From positions 310,001 to 374,000 of the forward strand of contig NZ_FNNP01000001.1 of NCBI RefSeq assembly GCF_900106805.1: a stretch of DNA of 64,000 nucleotides, given 5' to 3'. The position numbers and the translations under genes are program-made. This document shows, in pieces, positions 28,382 through 37,314 of the stretch (within the stretch, counting starts at the first letter, position 1; the number at the start of each line of letters is the position of its first letter). Below the pieces are notes generated by a model. That model made no database searches, was not told the origin of the DNA, and worked only from the letters and a program-made list of their open reading frames with translations. The stretch is from Ruegeria halocynthiae (lineage in GTDB: Bacteria; Pseudomonadota; Alphaproteobacteria; Rhodobacterales; Rhodobacteraceae).

Positions 28382-31072
28382 TTACGATTCTTTTGCGAGG
28401 TTCCTCAGCACGTATTGCAGCACACCACCGTTTTCGATGTATTCTACCTCGGGTGCGGTATCGATGCGGCACTTCAAGATGATCGTTTTCTCGGTGCCGT
28501 CGCCGTAAACGATCGTGCAGTGCACTTCCTGCAGCGGTTCAATCGTATCCAAACCGTCGATCGAGACGGTTTCGTCGCCTTTCAGGCCCAACGTCTTGCG
28601 TGTATCGCCACCGGTGAACTCAAACGGGATGACACCCATGCCAACCAGATTCGAGCGGTGGATACGCTCAAAGCTTTCGGCGATCACGGCCTTGACGCCC
28701 AGCAGCGCTGTGCCCTTAGCCGCCCAGTCACGAGACGAACCCGCCCCGTACTGTTCGCCACCAAAGACAACGAGCGGTGTGCCACTGGCCTGATAGGCCA
28801 TCGATGCATCGTAGATTGATGTCTGCTCGCCGTCGGGGCCTTTGGTATAGCCGCCTTCGACACTATCCAGCATCTCGTTCTTGATGCGGATATTGGCGAA
28901 TGTGCCGCGCATCATAACCTCGTGGTTGCCCCGGCGCGAGCCGTACGAGTTGAACTCACGTGGCTGAACCTGACGTTCAATCAGATACTTGCCGGCAGGA
29001 GTTGTTGTTGCGAAGGACCCGGCAGGTGAAATGTGGTCGGTCGTAACCATGTCACCCAGAACGGCCAGGACCTTCGCCCCTTCGATGTTCGTGATTGTGC
29101 CTGGCTGCGGCCCCATTCCCTGAAAATAGGGAGGGTTCTGAATATAGGTCGACGCGGGTGGCCAGTCATAAGTTTCGGCATCGGTGGTCTCAACCGCCTG
29201 CCATTTCTCGTCGCCTTTGAAAACATCGGCATATTTCGACTGAAACGCCTCGCGTGTCACGGTTTCCTGAACCAGATCGGCGATTTCCTTTTGGGTCGGC
29301 CAGAGGTCTTTCATAAAGACATCGTTTCCGTCTTTGTCTTTGCCAATCGGTTCGGACGTCAGGTCGATATCCATGGTTCCTGCCAGTGCATAAACGACAA
29401 CCAGCGGCGGCGAGGCCAGATAGTTGGCGCGCACATCAGGCGAGATACGGCCTTCAAAGTTGCGGTTCCCTGACAGGACCGAGGTCGCGACCAGATCACC
29501 CTCGGAAATCGCTTCGCTGATTTCTCTCTGGATCGGGCCGGAGTTCCCGATACAGGTGGTGCAGCCATATCCCACAAGGTTAAAGCCTATCGCGTCCAGA
29601 TGTTCCTGAAGGCCAGCGGCCTCAAGATACTCAGATACCACCTGCGACCCTGGGGCCAGAGACGTTTTGACCCAAGGCTGGCGGTTCAGGCCCAGCTCAT
29701 GAGCTTTCTTCGCCACCAAACCCGCGCCGATCATCACATAAGGGTTCGAAGTATTGGTGCAGGAGGTGATCGAGGCGATCACGACCTTACCGGACTCCAT
29801 GCCGTAGTTTTCGCCTTTAACCACTACCTGTTTGCCCATCGGGCGCTTAAAGGTTTCGGTCATTTCCTTGGTGAAAGCGGCTTTGGCATTGGTCAGTGCG
29901 ACATAATCCTGCGGGCGCTTGGGGCCCGAGATCGCGGGAACGATTGTACCCATATCCAGCGACAGCGTGTCGGTATAGATCGGAGCATAGTTCTCATCCC
30001 GCCAGAACCCGTTTTCCTTGGCATAAGCTTCGACCAATGCCAGGCGATCCTCATCACGCCCGGTGTTGCGCATGTAACGCAGGGTTTCGTCGTCGATGGG
30101 GAAGAAACCACAGGTCGCACCGTATTCAGGAGCCATGTTGGCGATTGTTGCGCGGTCAGCCAGCGGCAGCCGGTCCAGTCCTTCACCGAAGAACTCGACA
30201 AATTTACCGACAACGCCCTTTTTGCGCAGCATCTCGACGACCTTCAGAACAAGGTCGGTGCCGGTGGTGCCTTCAACCATCGAGCCGGTCAGCTCAAATC
30301 CCACCACCTCAGGGATGAGCATCGAGATCGGTTGGCCCAGCATTGCGGCCTCGGCCTCGATTCCGCCAACGCCCCAACCCAGAACGGCCATGCCGTTGAC
30401 CATGGTGGTGTGGCTGTCGGTGCCGACCAACGTGTCGGGATAGGCGACTTCTTCTCCGCTCTGATCCGTATCGGTCCAGACGGTCTGGGCCAGATATTCA
30501 AGGTTCACCTGGTGGCAGATACCGGTGCCGGGCGGGACAACGCGGAAGTTGTTGAACGCGCCCTGACCCCATTTCAGGAACTGGTAACGCTCCATATTGC
30601 GTTCATATTCGCGGTCCACATTCATCTGGAAGGCGCGCGGGTTGCCGAACTCGTCGATCATGACCGAGTGGTCGATGACTAGATCAACCGGGTTCAACGG
30701 ATTGATTTTCTGCGCGTCGCCGCCCAACGCCTTGATGCCATCGCGCATTGCAGCCAGGTCAACCACAGCCGGAACGCCGGTAAAGTCCTGCATCAGCACA
30801 CGGGCAGGGCGATAGGCAATCTCACGCGGGTTCTTACCACCATTGGCGCCCCATTCGGCGAACGCCTTGATGTCGTCGACGGAAACCGAGAACCCTTCAT
30901 CCTCGAACCGCAACATGTTCTCCAACACCACTTTCAGCGAGACGGGTAGGTTCGAGAAATCGCCTAAGCCTGCTTCCTGAGCTGCTGGAATTGAATAATA
31001 GGAAATGGATTTGCCATTCACGTTCAGGCTGCGGCGTGTCTTGGCGGTGTCCTGTCCGACCTTGATGGGCAT
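28382..31072 (-). CDS. acnA: Aconitate hydratase AcnA
   Basis: This 896-residue TCA-cycle enzyme converts citrate to isocitrate. The three [4Fe-4S] cysteines are visible in SCTNTSNPYV and CTTCIGNSG. The C-terminal swivel domain has GAGSSRDWAAKGT. Length matches the AcnA/IRP type. GGGAGG precedes the ATG. Aconitases of this type can also bind mRNA when the cluster is lost, but nothing here tests that. Confidence 0.98.
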   Translation of the reverse strand: MPIKVGQDTAKTRRSLNVNGKSISYYSIPAAQEAGLGDFSNLPVSLKVVLENMLRFEDEGFSVSVDDIKAFAEWGANGGKNPREIAYRPARVLMQDFTGVPAVVDLAAMRDGIKALGGDAQKINPLNPVDLVIDHSVMIDEFGNPRAFQMNVDREYERNMERYQFLKWGQGAFNNFRVVPPGTGICHQVNLEYLAQTVWTDTDQSGEEVAYPDTLVGTDSHTTMVNGMAVLGWGVGGIEAEAAMLGQPISMLIPEVVGFELTGSMVEGTTGTDLVLKVVEMLRKKGVVGKFVEFFGEGLDRLPLADRATIANMAPEYGATCGFFPIDDETLRYMRNTGRDEDRLALVEAYAKENGFWRDENYAPIYTDTLSLDMGTIVPAISGPKRPQDYVALTNAKAAFTKEMTETFKRPMGKQVVVKGENYGMESGKVVIASITSCTNTSNPYVMIGAGLVAKKAHELGLNRQPWVKTSLAPGSQVVSEYLEAAGLQEHLDAIGFNLVGYGCTTCIGNSGPIQREISEAISEGDLVATSVLSGNRNFEGRISPDVRANYLASPPLVVVYALAGTMDIDLTSEPIGKDKDGNDVFMKDLWPTQKEIADLVQETVTREAFQSKYADVFKGDEKWQAVETTDAETYDWPPASTYIQNPPYFQGMGPQPGTITNIEGAKVLAVLGDMVTTDHISPAGSFATTTPAGKYLIERQVQPREFNSYGSRRGNHEVMMRGTFANIRIKNEMLDSVEGGYTKGPDGEQTSIYDASMAYQASGTPLVVFGGEQYGAGSSRDWAAKGTALLGVKAVIAESFERIHRSNLVGMGVIPFEFTGGDTRKTLGLKGDETVSIDGLDTIEPLQEVHCTIVYGDGTEKTIILKCRIDTAPEVEYIENGGVLQYVLRNLAKES

Positions 31073-31150
31073 CTATGGCCTCCCTCTCAAATGACTTGGA
31101 TTATGGGATTCGCTAAGGTTTATCTGCATTACCGCACCCGTCGTTTCAAG

Positions 31151-31192
31151 GTGCAACGGGTCACATACTTGCAATATTGTATACCATTGCAC
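31151..31192. promoter_or_regulatory. Three TGCA half-sites at 18-bp steps
   Basis: GTGCAA (31151), TTGCAA (31169) and TTGCAC (31187) recur with exactly 18 bases between starts in the acnA/DUF1223 divergent region. The outer pair of the second and third forms TGCAA-N13-TTGCA. This may be an operator for a central-carbon regulator. Confidence 0.35.
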
Positions 31193-31298
31193 ACACTTTC
31201 TCGGAAATTATTGCCTTCTGTCTCAAGAAACCTTGATTGGCAGTTTATTCGGTTCCGATCTAAAGCTGTTGAACACTCAGCGAAAACCGAGAGGAAAA

Positions 31299-32000
31299 AT
31301 GCTCAGATCAGCCGCTGCAACTGCGCTCGTTTCACTTTTTCTGGCAGCCTCTGCAGAGGCTCAGGAAGATCCGGTTGTGGTCGAATTGTTTACCTCGCAG
31401 GGGTGTTCATCCTGTCCGCCAGCGGACCGGATCATGCATGAACTGGCCAAACGGGATGACGTAATCGGGCTGGCCTTGCATGTGGATTACTGGGACTACA
31501 TCGGATGGAAAGATGAATATGCCGATCCCGACCACACGGTGCGTCAACGGGCATATGCGCGCCAAGGTGGGCGCACGATGATCTATACGCCGCAGATGGT
31601 GGTAAATGGGCAGCAGGATGTGGTCGATGCCAAGTCGTTCGAGTTGAACCGGTTGATCGACACCCATCTGACAGCGGTACCCGAGGCCGAAGTCAGCGCC
31701 ACACGTACCGGAAACGAAGTGACGATGAATGTCGTCCCGGTAGAATTGCCGGAAAAAGAAATCTACGAGGTTCGGATTGTGCAATACTCACCAGTGCGCC
31801 ACGCCTCGATCCGGCGCGGGGAATTGGCGGGTCACGAACTGGATTATGCGAATGTGGTAGAAGACTGGCAAGTCGCCGGTCATTGGGATGGCCAAGCACC
31901 GCAGAGCTTTACAGCATCACTGCGCTCGGATTTGCCAGCTGTTGTTCTGATCCAGCGTGCGGGGCACGGTCCAATCGTGGCTGCGGCACGGGTCGAGTAA
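31299..32000 (+). CDS. DUF1223 secreted thioredoxin-like protein
   Basis: This 233-residue exported protein has signal peptide MLRSAAATALVSLFLAASAEAQ. A thioredoxin-like domain follows with a CSSC motif (LFTSQGCSSCPPADRIM) and the family block HVDYWDYIGWKD. It is probably a periplasmic thiol-active protein of unknown role. Its stop codon abuts the stop of the converging acyltransferase gene with no base between. Confidence 0.88.
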   Translation: MLRSAAATALVSLFLAASAEAQEDPVVVELFTSQGCSSCPPADRIMHELAKRDDVIGLALHVDYWDYIGWKDEYADPDHTVRQRAYARQGGRTMIYTPQMVVNGQQDVVDAKSFELNRLIDTHLTAVPEAEVSATRTGNEVTMNVVPVELPEKEIYEVRIVQYSPVRHASIRRGELAGHELDYANVVEDWQVAGHWDGQAPQSFTASLRSDLPAVVLIQRAGHGPIVAAARVE

Positions 32001-32966
32001 TCAGGGCATATCCTTGGGCTGAACGCCCAGTCCTCTCCACGCTTTCCAACGGCGGTGAATCCAGAACCATTGCCCCATATGCTGACGCACAATGACCTCC
32101 AGGTCGTCGTTTATGAACTGGGTCATAGTCTTAGGATCAGTATGAGGGACCGGATCGTGCAGAATGACCTCAAAATCGATCCCGTTGGGCTGACGAACCG
32201 CATAGCAGGGGATCAGCACGGCCTTATATTTGATTGCAAGTTCTGCATTCAACACCGAAGTCACGGCGGGTTTGCCAAAAAAGGTCAGCTCCTCACCACC
32301 GTGCGCGTGTAGATCGGACACGATTGCGATGATGCCTCCGCTTTTGAGCGAGCGAACCATTTCAACCATCCCCCGACGGCCCTGTTCGAACATGGGTGAG
32401 CCAATCTCGTAGAATGCCTTCACATACATGTCGTTGAAATAGGGGTTTGCCATCCGGCGATAGAGACAGCCGATGGGTTGCCCGCTGCGGACCTGCAGTG
32501 CGACGCGGGCGGCCATATAATGCCCAAAATGCGCCGTGATCATCATCACCGGGCGCCCTTCGGCCACCGCCTTGTCAAACGCCTCGACGCCAGCACCCGA
32601 TAATTTGGCCTTGCTTTGCCGTTCGACGAAACCGTCAGCCGAGAAATGCTCCATGATCGCGCGCCCGGCATTGTCCGGCACGGCGTTACAGATGCGTTTC
32701 ACTTCTGCGTCGGGAAGGTCAGGGCAGGCGAGTTTCAGGTTGCGGCGCACACGAGTGCGAAACCCGACCACGGGTGCAAGCCAGCGAACAATCGTGCCCA
32801 TTGCAGCAATGCGACGCTCATACGGCAGCAGACGCATTGCGCCGATCACACCGGTCAGAAACAGATTGGCGACGTAGTATTTTCCAAGCTCAAATCGGCT
32901 CAGTTCCGACTTTTCGACGGGCATGGGGAGGGACACCTGAGTGTTGTGAACTGCGTGACCAGACAT
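32001..32966 (-). CDS. LpxL/HtrB-like lysophospholipid acyltransferase
   Basis: This 321-residue inner-membrane protein of the late lipid A acyltransferase family has an N-terminal hydrophobic helix (VANLFLTGVIGAM), the region MMITAHFGHYMAARVAL and the later SDLHAHGGEELTFFGKPA block. The usual catalytic H-X4-D/E motif reads H-FGHY-M, so the acidic residue is absent. It may be inactive, use another acid or be a paralog with another role. A TTGGGGA ribosome site supports the 32966 start. Confidence 0.8.
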   Translation of the reverse strand: MSGHAVHNTQVSLPMPVEKSELSRFELGKYYVANLFLTGVIGAMRLLPYERRIAAMGTIVRWLAPVVGFRTRVRRNLKLACPDLPDAEVKRICNAVPDNAGRAIMEHFSADGFVERQSKAKLSGAGVEAFDKAVAEGRPVMMITAHFGHYMAARVALQVRSGQPIGCLYRRMANPYFNDMYVKAFYEIGSPMFEQGRRGMVEMVRSLKSGGIIAIVSDLHAHGGEELTFFGKPAVTSVLNAELAIKYKAVLIPCYAVRQPNGIDFEVILHDPVPHTDPKTMTQFINDDLEVIVRQHMGQWFWIHRRWKAWRGLGVQPKDMP

Positions 32967-33009
32967 ATAGTCCCCAAAGTGCGATCACAAGTGGCCGTGC
33001 CGCATAGGA

Positions 33010-34104
33010 TTATTCTTCGCTTTCGTCCGTCTCAACCAGAGAGATCGTGCCTTCGTCCAGAAGTGCGCGAATGGCGGCCACGATCTGTGACATCGCGTCT
33101 TCGGCATCGGAATGTTTGACTTTGCCGCGTTCAGCCATTTCTTCCCGCAGGTTGTCCGCCATACGAGAGGATATATTGGCCAAAACGAATTCTACCGCTG
33201 CAAGATCTTCACCTGTGCCGGCCCCGGCCAGTGCCGTGACAAGAACCGCTTGGTCCACGCCGCGCAGAATCGCGGGGATATCGCGCGGCTGGATGCGCGA
33301 GGGCACATGCGAAAAGATGAAAATCGACTGCCGTACGGTGTCGGCAAATTCGGCATCTTCTTCATCCAGCGCGGTCAGCAGACCATCGCGCGTCGCGGCG
33401 GCGGATTGGTTGAGGATTGCACCAACCCGCGCGCCAGGGCCGTCGCTAAATGCTGGCTCGGGTCGTTGATCCAATTGCGCGGCCAGAGACCAGCCGATCC
33501 GCTCGACCGCCTCGGGCGTCACGTTGGCGGTTTTTGAAACCGCATAAGTGATCCGGCGAGCTGTCGGGCCGGGCAAGTGGCTCAGCAATTGCGCGGCTTT
33601 GGCGGTTTCTAGTTTTGACAGCATAACAGCCGCAACCTCGGTGCTTTCTGCCGTTGCCATTTCAGCCAGATCTTCTGCGGGAACTTCACGCAACCTTTGC
33701 CACGGATCGCCAATCTGGCGTACGCCCGCCACTTTGCGCAAACGCGCAGCGGTGGCTGGGGCGATCTTGCCGTTCACGGCGTCCAGTGCGCCCGCCAAAC
33801 CATGTGGGAACGAGAGGCCGACACCATCCAGCGCGTCGGCGAATTCCTGCGCCACGGCGCCCAGCGTGACACGATCAACCAGCCCCATTTGACCAAGCTG
33901 TTGCGTCAGCTGCTCTTGCAGCAGGTCAGGTAGTTCCTCAAGCGGGATGTCTGCGCCTTCGTTCAGAAGAAGCCGGACCACAACAGCGGCTTTTTCCCGG
34001 TTGCTAAGATTGCGCGGCACGACGCGCGGGGCGTCGGTTTCTTGTTCGGTCGCCGGGGCTTGTGCACCCGGAGACATCTGCACCATTAGGTTCGTATCCT
34101 GCAT
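33010..34104 (-). CDS. Stand-alone FliG-like protein
   Basis: This 364-residue protein has FliG middle and C-terminal domain character: LPGPTARRITYAVS in the middle and FIFSHVPSRIQPRDIPAILRGVDQAVLVTALAGA, then NISSRMADNLREEMAERGKV, then AMSQIVAAIRALLDEGTI. It lies outside any flagellar cluster here. The acidic pair that follows the FanIVLL block in enteric FliG is not conserved. It could be a switch component encoded elsewhere or a divergent paralog. Confidence 0.75.
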   Translation of the reverse strand: MQDTNLMVQMSPGAQAPATEQETDAPRVVPRNLSNREKAAVVVRLLLNEGADIPLEELPDLLQEQLTQQLGQMGLVDRVTLGAVAQEFADALDGVGLSFPHGLAGALDAVNGKIAPATAARLRKVAGVRQIGDPWQRLREVPAEDLAEMATAESTEVAAVMLSKLETAKAAQLLSHLPGPTARRITYAVSKTANVTPEAVERIGWSLAAQLDQRPEPAFSDGPGARVGAILNQSAAATRDGLLTALDEEDAEFADTVRQSIFIFSHVPSRIQPRDIPAILRGVDQAVLVTALAGAGTGEDLAAVEFVLANISSRMADNLREEMAERGKVKHSDAEDAMSQIVAAIRALLDEGTISLVETDESEE

Positions 34105-34170
34105 CTGCCTGCATTGCCAAAATTGCGTTGCAGGCAGATTAGCGAGAGTCGGGTAAAGAAACCCTGAAAC

Positions 34171-34713
34171 TCAGTAGCTGTAAGTCAGACCGGTACGAAT
34201 GGCCTCGCGAAGGGATGCCTCGGCCCAGGTACCTTCGCCGCCGCGTGCCTTGATCTCGCGCCATTGGGCGATGGCCAGTTCGGTTTTACCTTCGGCGACA
34301 AACCCCTGGCCCATATAGCTGCGGGCGAGAATGTTGTCGGGGTTGGTCTTGAGGGCTTTCTGATAGAAGGCGTTGGCCAGCTCCAGCTTGCCCATTTTGC
34401 GATAGGTGAAGCCCCAGTAGGTCTGTACCCGGTCGTCTTCCTGATCCATAACGCGCAGAATGCCCTGCGCATGTTGGTACTGCCCGTCATAGGCGAGCTC
34501 GCGCACCGCGTCGTACAGCTGGTCTTCGGTAAAGTTGGACTTATCGGGCTTTACGCAGCGCCCGGCGGACTCGTCGTAGACGCGGCCAAACAGGCATTTC
34601 TTGGTTGTATTGGTCGGCTTTGGTGCGGTGCTGCCTCCACCGCCTGCAGCATATGCGACAGGTGCAAAAACAAATGCCTGAAGGGCAATAGCTGAAACTA
34701 ATACGAGGCGCAT
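34171..34713 (-). CDS. Secreted tetratricopeptide-repeat protein
   Basis: This 180-residue protein has a signal peptide (MRLVLVSAIALQAFVFAPVAYAAG), a glycine/proline-rich spacer and a CLFGRVYDESAGRC two-cysteine segment. About three TPR motifs follow (LAYDGQYQHAQGIL, YRKMGKLELANAFYQKAL, GQGFVAEGKTELAIAQW). It is probably a periplasmic scaffold; the partner is unknown. Confidence 0.85.
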   Translation of the reverse strand: MRLVLVSAIALQAFVFAPVAYAAGGGGSTAPKPTNTTKKCLFGRVYDESAGRCVKPDKSNFTEDQLYDAVRELAYDGQYQHAQGILRVMDQEDDRVQTYWGFTYRKMGKLELANAFYQKALKTNPDNILARSYMGQGFVAEGKTELAIAQWREIKARGGEGTWAEASLREAIRTGLTYSY

Positions 34714-34817
34714 TTTCCTACTCCGTTATATGGGCTGCTCTCATCAAGCATAGTGCGATTTGATAAAAGGCTAACAATCGCGGCCTCGCTTTTATTCACA
34801 AGCAGGAAAGAAAAGTG

Positions 34818-34970
34818 TCAGCTGTTTACGATTTTCATGCAGCTTTGGCTTTCGCTGTCCCAAATTGCACCTTCTGCACAGGACTGGGTTTGCTTGGTGT
34901 GGCCGTTGCAGGCAAGTCCAGCGGTGCCCGCACAAACAAGCGCAATCGCGCAGAGAGCTGTTCTTAGCAT
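34818..34970 (-). CDS. 50-residue secreted cysteine-containing protein
   Basis: The frame from 34970 encodes signal peptide MLRTALCAIALVCAGTAGLA and a mature peptide of about 30 residues with three cysteines (CNGHTKQTQSC and QSC). The C-terminal half resembles the end of a CBM14-type cysteine motif and the CVKPD/CLFGRVYD pattern of the upstream TPR protein. AAGGGA precedes the start. The function is unknown; relatives next to purB are sometimes given its name by mistake. Confidence 0.7.
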   Translation of the reverse strand: MLRTALCAIALVCAGTAGLACNGHTKQTQSCAEGAIWDSESQSCMKIVNS

Positions 34971-35029
34971 CGTGTTTCCCTTTCGCGGAAAATGTGCTGG
35001 CAGAATATCTGATTTTTGCCAATCTGGCA

Positions 35030-35067
35030 AAGAAACAAGGCCCGGCCTGTAGCGAACAGACCGGGCC
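35030..35067 (-). terminator. Terminator of purB
   Basis: GGCCCGG and CCGGGCC with an inner CTGT/ACAG stem form a long hairpin. On the minus strand it is followed by TTGTTTCTTT. Confidence 0.8.
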
Positions 35068-35094
35068 ATTGTCTAAGCATCGTCAAAATTTGCT

Positions 35095-36399
35095 TTATTC
35101 GCCGAATACGCGGGCAAAAATCGTATCGACGTGTTTGGTGTGGTAGCCGAGGTCGAACTTCTCTTCGATCTCATCCGGGCTTAGCGCGGCTGTCACATCG
35201 GCGTCGGCCAGCAGCTCTTCTTTGAAATCGGTGCGGTGCTCCCAGACCTTCAGCGCGTTGCGCTGAACCATGGCATAAGCATCCTCGCGGCTGACCCCTG
35301 CCTGTGTCAGCGCCAGAAGAACCCGCTGGCTCATCACAAGACCGGGGAACTTGTTCATGTTCTCCATCATGTTCTCGGGGAAGATCAGCATCTTGTCGAT
35401 CACACCTGTCAGACGGGCCAGTGCAAAATCCAGAGTGATCGTGGCGTCTGGACCTATCATGCGTTCGACCGAGGAATGCGAGATATCGCGTTCATGCCAG
35501 AGCGCCACATTCTCCATCGCCGGAATCACCGCCGCGCGCACCATGCGCGCCAAACCGGTAAGGTTCTCGGTCAGCACCGGGTTCTTCTTGTGCGGCATCG
35601 CCGAAGAGCCTTTCTGGCCCATCGAGAAGAATTCGGCCCCCTCAAGAACCTCGGTGCGCTGCATGTGGCGAATTTCGATAGCGATGTTTTCAATGCTGCT
35701 GGCGATGACGCCGAGTGTCGCAAAAAATGCTGCGTGACGGTCACGCGGGATGACCTGCGTGCTGATCGGTTCGGGCACCAGACCCAGCTTGTCGCAGACA
35801 TGCTCTTCGACCTGTGGGTCGATATTGGCGAAGGTCCCAACCGCGCCGCTGATCGCGCCGGTAGCGACTTCCGCGCGGGCGTCGCGCATACGGGATAGGT
35901 TGCGATCCATCTCGGCATAGAAGCGAGCGAAGGTCAGGCCCATGGTAGTCGGCTCGGCGTGGATACCGTGGCTGCGACCAATGCGGATTGTGTTTTTGTG
36001 TTCGATTGCGCGACGTTTCAGGGCAGCCAACAGACCTTCGAGGTCAGCGATCAGGATATCGGCGGCGCGAGTCAGCTGCACGTTAAAGCAAGTGTCCAGC
36101 ACGTCAGAAGAAGTCATGCCCTGATGTACGAACCGGGCCTCATCACTGCCCACATGTTCGGCCAGGTGGGTCAAAAAGGCGATCACGTCGTGTTTTGTAA
36201 CCGCCTCGATCTCGTCGATGCGGGCGACATCGAATTCGACGTCCTTGGCTTTCCGCACTGCCTCGGCGTTTTCACGCGGGATCACGCCCAGATCGGCCAT
36301 GGCGTCGCAGGCATGAGCTTCGATCTCGTACCAGATGCGGAACTTGGTCTCGGGCGACCAGAGGGCAACCATGTCGGGGCGGGAATAGCGGGGAATCAT
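35095..36399 (-). CDS. purB: Adenylosuccinate lyase
   Basis: This 434-residue enzyme of the fumarase/aspartase superfamily acts twice in purine synthesis, releasing fumarate from SAICAR and adenylosuccinate. The signature GSSAMPHKKNP is present, together with RIGRSHGIHAEPTTMG and TSSDVLDT. The start at 36399 (MIPRYSRPDM) is canonical; the longer frame adds 22 unrelated residues. Confidence 0.98.
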   Translation of the reverse strand: MIPRYSRPDMVALWSPETKFRIWYEIEAHACDAMADLGVIPRENAEAVRKAKDVEFDVARIDEIEAVTKHDVIAFLTHLAEHVGSDEARFVHQGMTSSDVLDTCFNVQLTRAADILIADLEGLLAALKRRAIEHKNTIRIGRSHGIHAEPTTMGLTFARFYAEMDRNLSRMRDARAEVATGAISGAVGTFANIDPQVEEHVCDKLGLVPEPISTQVIPRDRHAAFFATLGVIASSIENIAIEIRHMQRTEVLEGAEFFSMGQKGSSAMPHKKNPVLTENLTGLARMVRAAVIPAMENVALWHERDISHSSVERMIGPDATITLDFALARLTGVIDKMLIFPENMMENMNKFPGLVMSQRVLLALTQAGVSREDAYAMVQRNALKVWEHRTDFKEELLADADVTAALSPDEIEEKFDLGYHTKHVDTIFARVFGE

Positions 36400-36487
36400 T
36401 GGCGGCAGCACCTTTTTGTGATTGGGATGAGGCGTTGGCGCGGGGTTTAGCCGTGCATGCACCAAGGAACAAGGCGCGAGTGCTGGG

Positions 36488-36820
36488 ATGAGACGGTTTG
36501 CCCTGATTTTGTTGCTCTGGCCCGGAATTCTGACCGCGGAAGAGTTTCAGCGGCTGACAGGGGATGAAATTCTGGTGGCCCTACTGGGCAAGAAACTCGA
36601 TTACGGCGAAGGTATCAGTCAGACATTCGAAGACAGTATGCAGACCAGTTACTTTTCAACTCGCCCCAGCACCGGACGTTGGGCGGTACGTTCTGATCGG
36701 TATTGTTCTGTCTGGCCGCCATCGGATATCTGGGCCTGCTATGACGTTGAACAAAGTGGCGAGACAATCCGCTTTGTGGATGATGCCGGAGAAACGACAG
36801 ACGGTACCTACGTCAAGTGA
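36488..36820 (+). CDS. Small secreted protein
   Basis: This 110-residue protein has a signal peptide, MRRFALILLLWPGILTAEE, and a mature domain with RLTGDEILVALLGKKLDYGEG and two cysteines (DRYCSVWPPSDIWACYDVE). It is probably periplasmic and disulfide-bonded. No function is recognised. Its stop overlaps the following GTG start (GTGA), so the two genes are likely co-translated. Confidence 0.75.
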   Translation: MRRFALILLLWPGILTAEEFQRLTGDEILVALLGKKLDYGEGISQTFEDSMQTSYFSTRPSTGRWAVRSDRYCSVWPPSDIWACYDVEQSGETIRFVDDAGETTDGTYVK

Positions 36821-37239
36821 ACCTGCCACTGAATATCGAAGATTTCCAAGGGGTTTGGAGCCTCACGCGCCTGATCCGGGATGCGCGTGCGGGACAGCTA
36901 ATTCAAGCGGATGGACAGGCAGAATTGCAGCTCGACGCGCATGGGTTGACCTATGATGAGACGGTCACACTGCGCATCCCTGGGCAGCCTGCGATGACCG
37001 GAACGCGGCGCTATCTTTGGCGCGATGCAGGCGACAAGATCGCCATTCACTTTGATGATGATCGGTATTTTCACGCGCTCAAGCTGGGTCAAACCCGTTC
37101 GGACGATCACCACGATTGCCCACCTGACAGCTATGATGCACGATATGACTTCTCGGGATGGCCGCGCTGGACGGTCTGCTGGAAAGTGTCCGGACCGCGA
37201 AAATCCTATGAAATGGAAACCAAATACGCGCTACGATAG
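36817..37239 (+). CDS. DUF6314 family protein
   Basis: This 140-residue soluble beta-rich protein begins IEDFQGVWSLTRLIRD. It contains GTRRYLWRDAGDKIAIHFDDDRYFHAL and the terminal GWPRWTVCWKVSGPRKSYEMETKYAL block, which I recognise as DUF6314. The fold is probably lipocalin-like; the ligand is unknown. The start is GTG, coupled to the preceding gene. Confidence 0.78.
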   Translation: MNLPLNIEDFQGVWSLTRLIRDARAGQLIQADGQAELQLDAHGLTYDETVTLRIPGQPAMTGTRRYLWRDAGDKIAIHFDDDRYFHALKLGQTRSDDHHDCPPDSYDARYDFSGWPRWTVCWKVSGPRKSYEMETKYALR

Positions 37240-37249
37240 CGTAATCATC

Positions 37250-37283
37250 TTGCAGCAACGCCTCGGAACGGGCATTGCTGCAT
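37250..37283. promoter_or_regulatory. Paired TTGCNGCAA-like sites before bioY
   Basis: TTGCAGCAA (37250) and TTGCTGCAT (37275) are two near-identical 9-bp pseudo-palindromes 25 bp apart. TGCAGCAA and TTGCTGCA also form an inverted pair. The later copy ends 32 bases before bioY, where an operator would be expected. No BioR-type TTAT-rich site was seen. Confidence 0.35.
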
Positions 37284-37314
37284 GTGCAAATAAGTCCGAA
37301 TGTGGAGAAATGAG

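Noticed and set aside
29600..30682. 360-codon open frame on the plus strand
   Set aside because: It lies entirely antisense to acnA, has no ribosome site or domain, and its residues are those expected from the complementary frame of a GC-rich gene.
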